The notes under the pieces: model-generated
The model's database searches: none
Seen by the model: the letters and a program-made list of their open reading frames with translations, nothing else
Told to the model about the DNA's origin: nothing
Source of the DNA: Poteriospumella lacustris
Taxonomy: Eukaryota > Sar > Chrysophyceae > Chromulinales > Dinobryaceae
Direction: 5' to 3'
Length of the DNA: 64,000 bases
Assembly: GCA_008000375.1 (NCBI GenBank)
Contig: SMOI01000056.1
Coordinates: 84,135 to 148,134 of the forward strand
Shown: positions 11,671-22,958 of the stretch, piece by piece
Layout: each line of letters begins with the position of its first letter
Position numbering within the stretch: the first letter of the stretch is position 1
Translations under genes and position numbers: made by a program

Positions 11671-13371
11671 TTAGCGTCTTCCTTGGGGCAAAATGCGGTT
11701 TCGTTCGAAATATTCCAACGCCTGACGAGGAATTTCTGCGAGAACTTGTTCAGCCAATTGTCCAGCAGCCATTCCAGGGGTAAACCTGTGAGTAATATCG
11801 CTAATAGTAAGAAAAACAGACACTTACGACAAATATGTGATACGAAGCACTTACGCGACGAATTGGACGATATCACGAACGGCAGCTTGACCGGCGAACG
11901 TCAGTCTTTCCTTGTCACCATCGAGGACAGCCATATCTTTGAAATCGGCGGGACCAACGCCAATGATAATGATTGACAGAGCCTGATGAGAGGCAGCAAT
12001 AATCGCCTGCTTAGTCGCATCCATATCGTTGACAACACCATCGGTGATGATCAACAAAATGTGGTAACGCTGACGCTCTTGCGTGCACCCAATGGTTCCA
12101 GCTGTGTGCGCGGTGGCGTTAATAATCGGAGCAAGCAACGTTGGGCCAGAGAGCATCACATGGTGCAGACAGTCAGAATACGCCTGCATCACACCAGGAA
12201 TTCCAACAACTTCATTTCCACCTCCATACACAGGGAAGCAGTGTTGAGCGGGAGTAAAAGTTCCATCGGCAGCACGAATACGAGCACCGAAACCATACAC
12301 AGCGTACTTCTTGTCGGTATCATAAGGCTCAAGAACAGTTGCAACAGCATGGACAGCTTGCTGATACACATTCCACGTCTTTTGGGATGGATCAAGGTAG
12401 TGCAGGGATGTTGGCTCTCTAGGGTCTCCGTTCGAGCCGGTGAAATCAATACCGATCGACAAGGAAATTTCGAGGCCTCCCATGACGAAGTCAGTGAAAG
12501 CAGGATGATACTCAATTTGGCAGTTTCCAGCCGTGAGGGTACCCGAATCAACATACCCTTTCTTCTTTTGTTGCTTCTCTGGTTCGACGACGGGAATGGG
12601 GCGATTGCCACCGCTCAACATGCCTCGAACAGAGGTGCTTGACGTTCCCATGAAGACATGCTTGCCACTTCGCTCGTGGTCATAGATGTCGATCTTCAAA
12701 GGTCGATCAATATCGCCATTGCAAAGACTAACCATAGGAATTTTAGTTAATGCCCATCGGGGATTGAGGGTGTTGTCCTTGTGCTCAGAGCGCCACACCA
12801 TCGTATGCGTTCCATCCTCATTCATGCGAGAGATTTCCAAGAATGGATCCGATTTGGAAAAGAATCCTTCCTTGTTCACCAACTTGTTACAAGAAAACTC
12901 CACAACAAACAAGTCGCGCGTGTTAGCGATAGGCTCAGCACGAATTTCGATTTCTCCTAACTGAGCACCAAGCTTGTTGGCGTTTCGCAAAGCAGCGTGG
13001 AGAACTTGTCCAGTTGCGCACATCAATGTCGCCAAGGGAAAACGATACTCTCCGATAAGTTCCTGGCGATCGAATTCCAACAAGTTCTGATGACCAGTGT
13101 GGTGGTAAATCTGAACGATCACCTCTTGTGCCTCCTCGAAAAGGTAGTCAACGTTAAACATTTTCGCAAACTTGGGATTCAAGTTATCCTTGACAACCTC
13201 AGTAACACCTGAACCAATAAGTGCATTTTTCTTCTTGTCGAGAAGGAAAATCGCAGCATAAGGATCAGTCATGTTGAAGGTATGGAGCTTGGGCAAGTTT
13301 TTCGCCGAGATGTGGATGCCCACTTTCTCGACCATGCGAGAATCAATGCCAGGAACAGGAGGTGCAGACAT
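11671..13371 (-). CDS. Copine (two C2 domains plus vWA/copine domain)
   Basis: Exons 13371-11855 and 11785-11671 with a 69-nt intron; 543 aa. The second exon restores the classical copine ending: AEQVLAEIPRQALEYF and then ILPQGRR. The first C2 domain covers residues ~10-140 and the second ~150-280, both with Asp-containing calcium loops (NMTDPYAA, SKSDPFLEI). The vWA-like copine domain follows from ~300, with the metal-site sequence DFTGSNGDP. Copines bind phospholipid membranes in a calcium-dependent way and recruit signalling partners; they occur in plants, amoebae, ciliates and animals. Length and domain order are standard. Confidence 0.96.
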
Positions 13372-13750
13372 CTTAGCAAAACACGGGTCGATCTAAAAGT
13401 AGCAAAGACGATACGGTTCTTTGAATTGTGAGTGCTCAGTACGCAAACCGATATTTGTTTGCGCAAAGAATAAAGTGAACTGCCGCCTGGCAGTTTGTTG
13501 GCGAAAATCTTTATCGAAAGTTCCGACGTCGTCAAACTAAGCGTCACATCCCAGAATCCCAGCAGCCTGACGACCCACGACGACGACGACGACTCCCTTC
13601 ATTCATCCAGTAAAATATGGAGCAGTTGATGAATGGTTGAATCGAGAATCTAGGAATGTGTAAGGTGGTGTATGTCATAGACGTAACGAGCAGATGATAA
13701 ATGCGAAGGTACGAACGAATGAGTTGTGACGAAAAAAGTTTCATCTGTGA
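13372..13750. promoter_or_regulatory. Divergent promoter region between copine and flavoprotein genes
   Basis: 379 nt between two divergent start codons. A CGA run lies at 13577-13593, roughly midway. No coding exon was found. Promoter function is inferred. Confidence 0.5.
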
Positions 13751-15664
13751 ATGTCAACCAGTTGCTCGATGTGGGCCGCCACCCTTCTTCTCTTTTGCAC
13801 CATCAATTTCTTGTTGATACCCATAAACAGTTCTTCAGGCAACTCAGTTCCAAGAGTTGTTGTGATTGGAGGTGGTCCAGCAGGATATTTCTCTGCCATT
13901 CAGTGTGCAACCGTTCTCAAAGCTTCAAATGTGCGGAGTCAAGTAAGTTTACTAACAGACTTGTTCCTGAGACATGATTGTCATTGTCATTGCTGAGTTT
14001 AGGTCATGATTCTTGAGGCTGGAAATAGCGCTTTATCGAAAGTTCTGATATCAGGAGGAGGAAGGTGTAACTTGATGCACGATCCAACGAAGCAACTGAG
14101 TCATATTCTGGAGGTAAACTTGTCTACAAACAGCGTTCATCAATGTCCTGCGCTGACAAATTGACGTTTTCAGTGCTATCCCAGAGGGAAACGCGAGATT
14201 ACGGGAGCGTTTACTTCCAAATTTGGTCCAAAGGAGGTCTACAGTTGGTTTTCTCAACGGGGTTTGGAAATGAAAGTTGAACCAGACGGTCGCGTTTTCC
14301 CAGTTTCCAACAGAGCTTCCAGTGTCGTCGATCTCCTACGAATGGAGGCAAGAAACCAAAACGTCAACGTGTTTTGTGACGTGAAAGTGAAGAGCGTTGA
14401 ATGGGCGCAATCTGAAGAGCGTTTCAATGTCAAATGCGATGGTAAAGGGTTAGACAAGATGGAACAATTCTTGGGGAATAGAGTGGAATCATCGCTGTCT
14501 TGTGACCGAATAGTGTTAGCGACAGGATCATCAAGGTAAGTATCATCAAGCGAAAGAGATCATCATGATAGTTGTGACGTACCAAGTGTGATTGACTATA
14601 GAACTGGTTACAATATTGCGAGCAGTCTGGGTCACAAATCGATTGTTTCAGTGCCCGCGCTGTTCTCCTTTAAGATTGGTTGTCCCCAACTGGCGGACTT
14701 GGCTGGCATCTCTGTGGAGCACGCAAAAGTAAAGCTTTCTTTTCCTCCAGACTTGTCGCTGAGAGCCTTTGCCAGTGGCCTTTCTGAAGCGGAGTTCAAG
14801 TCGTCCCTATCACAACGGGGACCTCTCCTCATCACTAAGGAAGGCATCTCTGGGCCTGCCGTGTTACGCCTATCATCATTTGCTGCGAAACTTCTGGCGA
14901 ATCAAAACTATCGAGCTGAACTGGAGATCAGCTGGTTGGGCGATTTGAGCCGAGAGTCAACCGTTCGATTTCTTCTTTCCCAGAAGGATACATTGAAGTC
15001 AACTGCGATTGGCAAAGTGTTTCCTGGCATGTCCGCCCAGTTATTCAATGAAATGACGAAGGGAGAAACCGCACGCTTCTCAAAGCATTCGTTGGATATA
15101 TATGGTAAAGTGGATAATAATGACGAAATTGGAGACATCGCAGGAGGCAACGTGCATGGATACAATCCTTTGCGGCGACGGTTATGGGGATTTCTTCTGC
15201 AACGAGTTGGACTGGATCCCACCTGGAAGTGGTCAGAGATCCCTAACGCGAAGTTACAAGATTTAGCTACCGAACTTGTGGGTGGAAAGTTTGCAATCGC
15301 AGGTTACTGATATCATCGCCTGAACGAACGAAGCCCTCTTTTAACGACGACTATATCCCTGTTGTTTTAGGTCGTGGGCTATTCAGAGACGAGTTCGTGA
15401 CTTGCGGCGGGGTGTGCTTAAAGGAGGTAGGTGGATATCCAAACAAAGTTTTAATGTTGTTGTTGTTATTATTGTTATTGCATTGTTCTCTTTTGTAAAA
15501 AGATCGATCTGGAGGGAATGGAGAGCAAATTACGACCGGGTTTTCATGTTGCGGGCGAAGTGCTGGATGTGGATGGAGTGACGGGTGGGTTTAACTTTCA
15601 AAATGCATGGACGACGGGGTATGTAGCCGGTAATTCTATAGCTTCGAGCATTATATCATCTTAA
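13751..15664 (+). CDS. HI0933/YhiN-type FAD-dependent flavoprotein
   Basis: Exons 13751-13942, 14003-14113, 14174-14535, 14602-15302, 15371-15426 and 15503-15664; 527 aa, six exons. Introns are 60-76 nt; one donor is the less usual GTTACT. The FAD/NAD(P) Rossmann start [14 protein letters not shown] is at residue ~36. The family motif [10 protein letters not shown] follows the second exon, and LATGSS lies near the middle. The C-terminus has the HI0933 signature [13 protein letters not shown], then [16 protein letters not shown] and AWTTGYVAG. Bacterial HI0933-like proteins are flavin oxidoreductases of uncertain substrate. A hydrophobic leader at residues ~8-27 precedes the FAD motif and may target the protein to an organelle or the secretory route. 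Confidence 0.88.
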
Positions 15665-16058
15665 GCGTCCTACCTACCTACAGTATGTATGTACTCAAAG
15701 TTCTTCCTCTTGCACAAGTGATTTGACCGTCGTGTGTGCAACATGTAACCGTTGGGAGTTTCAATTTTCAAACAAACACGCCCAACACAACACCAAACAA
15801 CAAGACGACGGAAAAGGAGCTTTTGTGAATGAAAGGAGCAACTATTCCATTTATCGCTGGACCCTGATTGCAACACATTCGTGGGATTTCGGAAATCAGT
15901 GATATTTGTTCTTTTTGGGTGAGAAGCTTGAACCATCGGGTTGCATTTGGTGAAAAGAAACAACTCGACACCAGCTTCTGCATCCCACACCACACACGTC
16001 ATCCAACATTCTCGTCCAAGTCACTCGTTAACAAAAAGCTTCGAGGCTAAATTCCAAT
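15665..16058. other. Intergenic gap
   Basis: 394 nt between two plus-strand genes. It is expected to hold the flavoprotein 3' end and the promoter of the next gene. Nothing specific was seen. Confidence 0.5.
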
Positions 16059-17943
16059 ATGGCGACCACCAAATCAAGAAGGGAAATTTTTGAGGAGCAG
16101 CTCCGCGATTTGCAGAAGGACATAAGTAATCTCAGCTCGAAGCTGTCGATCCCGCCCACCGTTTCAAGTACTCGTGTTGGAACGACCACCTTTTCAACAG
16201 ATTCCAGAATTGATTCTTCCTCGATTTCCATAGCAAAGGTATGTCAATTCATATTCTTCAGCATCAAACCGACCAGATTCTCTTTCATTTGCATCAAACG
16301 AATGGTTTCTCTTGCAGGATCCTTCATCGAGCTTTTTGTCGGCCGCGGAAGCGAGCAATCCAGTCCCCGCATCTGAAAAAGAATCCTATTTCCGCCAGCA
16401 ATTAGAAGTTTTGACTGGTGATTTGACAAAAGCCTACAAAGAGAGAGATGAGGCGAAGAGACAAGTCGAACAGGTACATGGCATGTCAACAGACGACTTG
16501 ACTTTGCCTCACCTTGGTATGGCCGCTACAGCTTACTCAGGAAAATGAGGAATTGCGCAAAGGTCTTCCTGAATACGCTCGTCTCAAGGCTATGTACGAA
16601 AGCTTGAAGCAAGATCATGAAGCATTGAAGACCTCGTTGGATTCATCGGAGCGCATTCGTTTTCAACAAAAGGAGTTGATTCAAGTGCTGCAACGCTCAA
16701 ACAACATGGGTGTTGATTCTTCTGCCGCTTCCGTGCAAAGTATTTCCTCAATATCTCAAAAAGGGGATGTTAGTTCCATGCATTCGTTGGCTGCCCTGAT
16801 CGGATCCCAGCCTACAAACTCGGTCCTCTCTGGTTATCAAGGACACGGTGGTGACACTCCACAATGGTACGGCGACAGAATCTTCGGCTATAGATTGCAT
16901 TCACTGACAATTTCTTTCACTGACAACGTAGGGTTTACACTTCGCCGGCTCAAAACTATGCATCATACGCAATCGCTGCCAATCAGGGCACATCGCAAGG
17001 GAACGGGAACGCCACCGCCATGAAGATCCGACGATCTGCCGAGAAAACGAACGTGAGCACTCGCAAATCCAGAGTTGTTGTACCAAACAATCCACTTACT
17101 CGCAAGAAGTCGACCCCATCTGGCAAAGGTGGTGACAGTGATAAGAAGAAAAAGACCAAGAAGAATACCACTAAACTGTCGGCGTCGTCATCGGCCTATC
17201 AACGAATTACGCAGGATGTGCTCAACGATTCACGACCCAGCTCGTTTCAGGACATTTTATCACAAAATCAATCTCTCCTCTCCGCGGCAAACCTGCAGCA
17301 ATTACAGAACTTCCACAATTTGAATGCCTCTCCAACACCTTTCCTTCAACAAATGATGCTCAATCAATCGGTGGCAGATCAATCAGCCGCGCTACTGGAA
17401 ACCATTCAAGCACAACAGCGACAGCCAGTGTCACTTATGCAACCTGAATCGTACGGTCTGCCTCAGAATCCTGAAGTGTCCGCTGCTAGAGCAAGCGTAG
17501 CGGCAACGTTGACATCAGCGGGCAAGCCACCGCGTTATCCTGGGGCTCCGTCACTTTCTCCAGCCGTTGCGGGCACCGTTGTGCAGAATCAACCAATCAC
17601 CATCCCCACTGCGACGACTCGTTACGATGTGAGTGCAAGTTATTTGAATAAACCACCAGCTCTTGACCGAAGTCATTTATCTTCCGGAGGTGTGTCGAAG
17701 GGAAGTGCCACTGCCCGCAGTCCGTCCCCGATGGTGGTGGTGCCTAGAACGGCGAAATCAGCACCCTCTCCATCTTCTCCTGTTGCACGCCCTGCGCAAT
17801 CAAGTGCCACTGGTAAATCTTCCAGTGGAAAGGGGACCAAAGCGAAGCGAAAGTCAAGCGTTGAGACCGCAGGTCCGACCAAAGTGCTGTACCGACCACT
17901 GCCGTCACCTGTTTCAACGTTTGGTACCTCCCGACGATTGTAA
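16059..17943 (+). CDS. Coiled-coil protein with basic, Ser/Pro-rich C-terminal half
   Basis: Exons 16059-16238, 16318-16473, 16532-16866 and 16932-17943; 560 aa. Introns are 79, 58 and 65 nt, all in phase. Not a recognised family. Residues ~8-30 and ~75-190 are charged heptad-like stretches (EEQLRDLQKDISNLSSKL; ELRKGLPEYARLKAMYESLK) predicted to form coiled coils. Next come a Gln/Asn/Ser-rich linker, a Lys cluster (KKKKTKKNTTK) that could be a nuclear signal or microtubule-binding patch, and a long low-complexity tail rich in Ser, Pro, Ala and Gln. A structural or scaffold role is only a guess. Confidence 0.7.
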
Positions 17944-18035
17944 CGACAACACGCGACCTCTTTGCACCATTTTCACTTTATTTCGACTGATAATAATATG
18001 TATCTACAATTCGTTTTCAAGTTCACACCACTCTG

Positions 18036-19010
18036 TCAGTCGTGATGATGGATGCGAAGCTTTCCGTCTTCTTCATGAATCTCGAACAAAACAGAAGATC
18101 GCTTCTCGACATGTGGCGATTCCGACCAACTGTCCGATGATTCATACTCGTTGATTTCGCGGATAGCTTTCTTCCAGTCGTTGATGCGCCACGATGGTCG
18201 CCACTGAGTCTCTATTTTCCGACGCAATGAGTCTATGAAGGACGATGCATGAGTAAATCTCTAGTGCCGTCACCACGACATCCATTGGAACTTACTTGAG
18301 TCTTTGCCGATGCAATGACCAACGCAACTACGAATTTGGCCTACGATTCGCACAAAAACCAGCTATCACTGTTAGATGAAAATCCCAGAGAGGCGAATGA
18401 AGGTCGCGTACCGGAAGGATCTAATGCCAGCAGCTCGATCTTACGAGAGACACTATTCCAACCGATGAGAATGACGTTCACTGCCAAAGGCCTTGTTCCT
18501 GATCGCACATTTCGAGTACATTATTAATCGAACCGACTTCAATTAAGGACTTGAAGAGAACTTACGGGGGTCCAACGATCTTCCGTGAAACAACTCTGCA
18601 AGAGCATTTGCAACCGCCCTGACTCTTGGGGCTGTTCCACGTCCAGCATATTGTTGAAGCCAAAACCTTCTGGTTTGATCAACAAGGTACTGCGCATCAC
18701 ATGCAAGACCCGAGCATATCATGATCGAGGAGTCATCAATTTTAGTCACTTTTTCAAGAAGATGGCGAGGATCAATCAAAGAGAGCTGGTTGGCCGTGTC
18801 GGGAAAGCAAACAACGGCCTTGCTCTCCTCTACAGACAGACCACAAATAACGGTGCTGCCCTGGGATGATGCTTTCTTCGCGTAGTCAAGTTGAAGAAGA
18901 CTTCCATCAGGGGAGAAGATACCATTAAATTTGTCATAAGGATGATACTTCACACCAATAACCGAAGCTACGAAAGCAAGGGACAGCAAAAAGATCCCAA
19001 AACGTATCAT
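18036..19010 (-). CDS. Proteasome alpha-type protein with an N-terminal signal peptide
   Basis: Exons 19010-18566, 18498-18412, 18340-18296 and 18232-18036; 257 aa. Introns are 67, 71 and 63 nt. After the leader, the sequence carries the alpha-subunit N-terminal signature: YDKFNGIFSPDGSLLQLDYA, then KKASSQGST. Later family landmarks are a block around CSGLACDAQYLVDQTR, RPLAVNVILIGW, LALDPSG and CVGHCIGKDS. Unlike canonical alpha subunits, which start only a few residues before the YD motif, this protein begins MIRFGIFLLSLAFVASVIGV. That is a strongly hydrophobic 20-residue segment with one Arg, typical of a cleavable ER signal. Alpha-type subunits are not themselves proteolytic. It may be a diverged secretory or endomembrane paralogue. 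The C-terminal exon is acidic and His-rich at its end (RIHHHD). Confidence 0.85.
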
Positions 19011-19386
19011 TTTGCGTGATGTCCACGATCAACCCTCATGCATCAATTGAGGATACAAGTCTGTATCGTGACAGCTCACTCACCTTGCGATGTTTTTCCA
19101 TGTTATTATCATGTCGCTTCCAACTTGTTTTCGCATCCCATGCCATGGGATCGATGATGCAGGGATGGGCCCTGATACGAAATTGAAACGCCCTTCGTCT
19201 GGAACAAACGCGGACAGAAGAGAGAGGGGAGGAAACCTGATCGTTGGATCACCATTTATTTATATTTCTTGGGCATTATTTTATTGTGAACATTTGTCGA
19301 GAAAGCATATTGGGGTTTCATTGGTTAAGGGCGTCCCCATTGGAGTCAGTCTTATTGTCATTCCAGGCGTTCCAAACGATCAAGCA
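19011..19386. promoter_or_regulatory. Divergent gap between the proteasome-like gene and POLK
   Basis: 376 nt between divergent starts, taking ATG 19387 for POLK. The POLK frame is open back to an ATG at 19090, but that stretch lacks family similarity and is read here as 5' leader. Confidence 0.45.
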
Positions 19387-21486
19387 ATGGACGACAGCGA
19401 AGAAGAGGACAAGGACCAGCTCCAAACAGCTGCTCCTTCCACCTTCGAGGAGCAGGGAAATAGCGGAGAGGATTATCGAAAATATTCTAACCTTTTTGTC
19501 TTTGCGGGAGGTAACAAAGCTGGCATGGAAGCTATGGATAAGGAAAAACAGGCGGAAGTCATTTACGAAATGTCGAAAAACAGCTCCTTCTTCAAAAGAG
19601 CAAAGCAATTGGGAGAAGAAGCTGATCGCAAGGCAGAGCAGTTGCGAAAGGAATTCGACCAATTAACGGGGGCAGCGTTGCGTAAAATGGAGTCTGCAGC
19701 ACAGACAAAACTCATGGAATGCGAGAAACGACGAAGCTTCGAGAAAATATGCTGTGTCCTTGACATGGACATGTTTTACGCCGCCGTGGAAATCAGAGAT
19801 CGCCCGGAACTCAAAGATTTACCTGTGGCGGTGGGTGGCTCGGCAATGATATCCACATCGAATTATGTCGCCAGAAAATATGGCGTCCGTGCTGCCATGC
19901 CAGGGTTCATTGCGAAGAAGCTGTGTCCTAATTTGGTATTTGTACATTGCAATTTCGACAAGTACCGCATCGTGGCTGAGCAAATACGTGGGGTTATTGG
20001 CAAAGTTGACCCGCAATATCGAAGTCACAGTTTGGATGAAGTCTACTTCGAACTCACGACCGCCGCTAAAGCTCGCTTCAGGGAATCGACTGTGGAGAAT
20101 CCTGATCGAACGCCAACCATCGAAGAACTTCGAGTTCTGGCGGTACAAATTCTTCAAGAAGTACGGTCGGAAATCAAGACGATTACCAATGGATTGACTT
20201 GCTCTGCAGGAATCGCCAATAATTTTTTTCTCGCGAAGATTTGCGCCGATGTCAACAAACCCGACGGTCAATTTGAACTACCCGCCCGTCGAGAAGAAGT
20301 TATGAACTTTTTGACGACGTTGCCGACACGAAAAGTCGGTGGCATTGGCAAGGTAATGGAGAAAATCTTGCAGAAGTTGGGTATGAACACTGTCGGAGAG
20401 ATACGCCCGTTTATTCCGCATATTCTTCACTCGTTCAAACCTGCCAGCAGCGAGTTTTTGACGCGAGTTTCCATTGGTATCGCGGACAACGAAGGAAAAG
20501 AAATTTTACCGACCATACCAGATGGCGCGGTGACACGGAAATCTATTGGCTGTGAGCGTACCTACTCTGCGAAAGGCATCAGTGAGCCACACGAGTTGTA
20601 TCAACGTTTACATGAGATCTGTGAACGAGTGCATGCCGACATGGTCCGTGAAAATCTGCGGGGAAAAGCGGTGACAGTGAAGGTGAAAGACATTGATTTC
20701 CATTTGCATACCAAATGCCAGTCCAGTGCTACATGGATTCAGTCGTGCGAAAGCATTGAAACGATTGCGAAGGCGATTCTGGACTCGTTTCTGCCCATTC
20801 GATTGCGGTTGTTGGGTGTTCAAGTGACCAAATTCGACAAGGCCTATGATCCACAGCGTGCAGACAAGGGCCAAACTCGGTTACAACATGCCATGTCCTC
20901 CTTTCTTCAACAGTCCCGTAGCAATGGTGATGCAAGTCATCGTCGTATCGAGAAGGGCGACCAAAACAGTTGTCCACCATCGGACGGATGCACCCGTGAG
21001 TCCTTTGACGCAGTTGACTTGGTTGATGAGGGCGAGGAAGAGGACGAGAACGAGAACGAGGATGGGGAGGAGCATCAACAGCCTGATGATGAGAGCTTCG
21101 AAGGCTTCACCGACCGCGATATGACCTTCTTTCCCTCGGTCGACGATGGTCCGCGCGAAATGGCCGGTGCTTCACCTCACAGTATGGATAGTCACATGGT
21201 AGAGGATATCGTCGATTTGTTGAGTGACTCCGACGCCGAGGACGCTCGTACTGGAGCCGATCCCATTGCGGAGTGTCCCGTCTGTGGTGATAAGCTATCG
21301 GGCGATGTGATGGCCATCAACGTGCACATTGATCGATGTTTGACTGTTGGGGCGGAATCGAAGAAGCGGAAGCATTTCCTCTCACTTTCCAATGAGCCAA
21401 TCGACATCTCCGATCATTCTTCAAGTGCTACACTGAATGGAAAAAAGCCTGCTCGCAACATTGAAATGTATTTTGTTCGCAAGTAA
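19387..21486 (+). CDS. POLK: DNA polymerase kappa (Y-family translesion polymerase)
   Basis: Single exon, 699 aa from ATG 19387; an in-frame ATG at 19090 would add 99 non-conserved residues. The kappa-specific N-clasp is present (FAGGNKAGMEAMDKEKQ, then KNSSFFKRAKQLGEE). The Y-family palm motifs follow: VLDMDMFYAAVE, VARKYGVRAAMPGFIAKKLCP and SLDEVYFEL carry the catalytic acidic residues. A helix-hairpin region (LPTRKVGGIGKVMEKIL) and a little-finger domain follow. The C-terminus has an acidic stretch, one UBZ-type zinc finger (CPVCGDKL, later HIDRC) and an ending, NIEMYFVRK, that resembles a PCNA-interacting peptide. The enzyme copies past minor-groove lesions in the nucleus. Animal POLK has two UBZ fingers; only one is seen here. 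Confidence 0.95.
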   Translation: MDDSEEEDKDQLQTAAPSTFEEQGNSGEDYRKYSNLFVFAGGNKAGMEAMDKEKQAEVIYEMSKNSSFFKRAKQLGEEADRKAEQLRKEFDQLTGAALRKMESAAQTKLMECEKRRSFEKICCVLDMDMFYAAVEIRDRPELKDLPVAVGGSAMISTSNYVARKYGVRAAMPGFIAKKLCPNLVFVHCNFDKYRIVAEQIRGVIGKVDPQYRSHSLDEVYFELTTAAKARFRESTVENPDRTPTIEELRVLAVQILQEVRSEIKTITNGLTCSAGIANNFFLAKICADVNKPDGQFELPARREEVMNFLTTLPTRKVGGIGKVMEKILQKLGMNTVGEIRPFIPHILHSFKPASSEFLTRVSIGIADNEGKEILPTIPDGAVTRKSIGCERTYSAKGISEPHELYQRLHEICERVHADMVRENLRGKAVTVKVKDIDFHLHTKCQSSATWIQSCESIETIAKAILDSFLPIRLRLLGVQVTKFDKAYDPQRADKGQTRLQHAMSSFLQQSRSNGDASHRRIEKGDQNSCPPSDGCTRESFDAVDLVDEGEEEDENENEDGEEHQQPDDESFEGFTDRDMTFFPSVDDGPREMAGASPHSMDSHMVEDIVDLLSDSDAEDARTGADPIAECPVCGDKLSGDVMAINVHIDRCLTVGAESKKRKHFLSLSNEPIDISDHSSSATLNGKKPARNIEMYFVRK

Positions 21487-21779
21487 CGCGGGTGTCCACC
21501 GTACACCGTGTCCCAGAGTAGCCGTTTCTGTTGTCGTTTCTTTTCGCTTTCATTTCTGAACTTCTGTTGTATCTATGTATTTGTTTAGGTCATATCATCA
21601 TTTTGTTAACTATTGTTGCGTACATCTTAAAGCGTCATGCATGCCTTTAGTCGGACTAACAAGGGGAAAGCCCCCACGTGGTAATGCGGAAAGGGCTACC
21701 TATACTAATACAAATGTAAATATCCCGATTGGCCGGGGAGAGGGGGGAGGAGCGGCGAGATGTCGTGTGTATCGATAGT

Positions 21780-22619
21780 TCAAGCGGCGATAACTTTGAC
21801 GCACGTCGCGAAGGGGAAAATGGACGTTTCGGACAGCGGTCGGAGATTACGGACAGGTTGCGTCGGGTTCTCTGTGTATCGACCGCAGTAGAATAGCCGG
21901 GTGGCCTCGCGGGGTGCGTTGAGCCACCATTTGTTGTAGGCGACATTCTTCAGCTGGGTGGCGTTCTCCTCACCTTCTAAAGCCGCAAACACTGCATTGC
22001 CATATCCCACGTCTATTTCCACGAGCACGCCGTATTTATCGCCTGCCCGACATGTCAGACCGATCCCTTCGTAGCTGATCTTGGCAGCGGACTCCATCGC
22101 CGCCACGACGGCAGCGATCGGTAGCCCAAACGACGTGTGTACTCGGCCATCCCACACTTCGACATGTTGGAACACCTCTGGGTCGGTGAACGAAATGGGT
22201 ACTTTGGTGAAGATGCGCTTCACGGGACCGTCGCCGGACGGACATTCTTCGACCGCCAATCGACAACGGGGGGCGAAGTTGGTGAAAACATGATAGTGAT
22301 ACGCTACGTCCGTCTCCAGGCATCCGTCGTGAAGCGAATCAGCCAAGTGTGCAACATCAGAGAATGTTGCATCAGGTTTGGTCAGCGCCAAGGCGACCAA
22401 GCGATGGTTGCCGTTGTGCACTTGAATTCGGGGCCGCATGTCTGGACAACGAATCACGGAGAGCATCAATGCCTCGCGATCAGGAATTCTACCACATGAT
22501 TTGTTGATGAATTCAACAATGCTGTTGATGCGGCTTTGATGGCCTGGAGCCATCAACTCCTCTGCCATCTTCGGCGCGAGAATGAAATCCCGAATCAAAA
22601 TGTCATCTAAATCGCTCAT
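21780..22619 (-). CDS. Hypothetical protein, 279 aa
   Basis: Single exon from ATG 22619; the frame continues upstream only to a TTG. The family is not recognised. A segment near residue 70, PRIQVHNGNHRLVALAL, resembles the G-x-HR core of ParB/sulfiredoxin-type folds, where the His-Arg pair lies in a nucleotide-binding loop. The match is short and could be chance. The rest reads as a compact alpha/beta protein with Cys and Trp residues (KNVAYNKWWLNAP) and no membrane segment. It starts divergently from the ARM-repeat gene. Confidence 0.6.
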   Translation of the reverse strand: MSDLDDILIRDFILAPKMAEELMAPGHQSRINSIVEFINKSCGRIPDREALMLSVIRCPDMRPRIQVHNGNHRLVALALTKPDATFSDVAHLADSLHDGCLETDVAYHYHVFTNFAPRCRLAVEECPSGDGPVKRIFTKVPISFTDPEVFQHVEVWDGRVHTSFGLPIAAVVAAMESAAKISYEGIGLTCRAGDKYGVLVEIDVGYGNAVFAALEGEENATQLKNVAYNKWWLNAPREATRLFYCGRYTENPTQPVRNLRPLSETSIFPFATCVKVIAA

Positions 22620-22958
22620 GGTTACCAAACTGGAGGAAACAAAATCTTCTGAAAATATCAAACTGCTGGCCTACAAGTGTGATGGTGATCTCTTCCCATT
22701 GTTGGAGATTGGGCAGGACGGCAGGACTTCTCGAAGAAGAAGATTGTGGATTGGGGATTGGGGATAGATAGATAGCCATCATCACGCATTCGTCATCATG
22801 TCGGATCGAGACTGGGAAAAAAGCGTCTCTCCACTCTTCTGGGTGTGCTCGCCCGACCCGGACCCATCGAAGTATTACCGCTGCTTGCCCTCAAGAAAAA
22901 TAACTTCAATGACGGCTTTCTCACAACTCAAAGAATATTTTCAACGCGGCAAAAAGTT
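22620..22958. promoter_or_regulatory. Divergent promoter region before the ARM-repeat gene
   Basis: 339 nt between divergent starts. It includes a purine-rich segment near 22700-22775. The ARM frame is open back to 22845 through a GTG, but no ATG precedes 22959. Confidence 0.45.

Noticed and set aside
11986-12642. 218-codon plus-strand frame
   Set aside because: Antisense to the copine C2 and vWA region; no family similarity.
19090-19386. N-terminal extension of DNA polymerase kappa
   Set aside because: Open and with an ATG, but composition is unlike the rest and the family similarity starts after ATG 19387.
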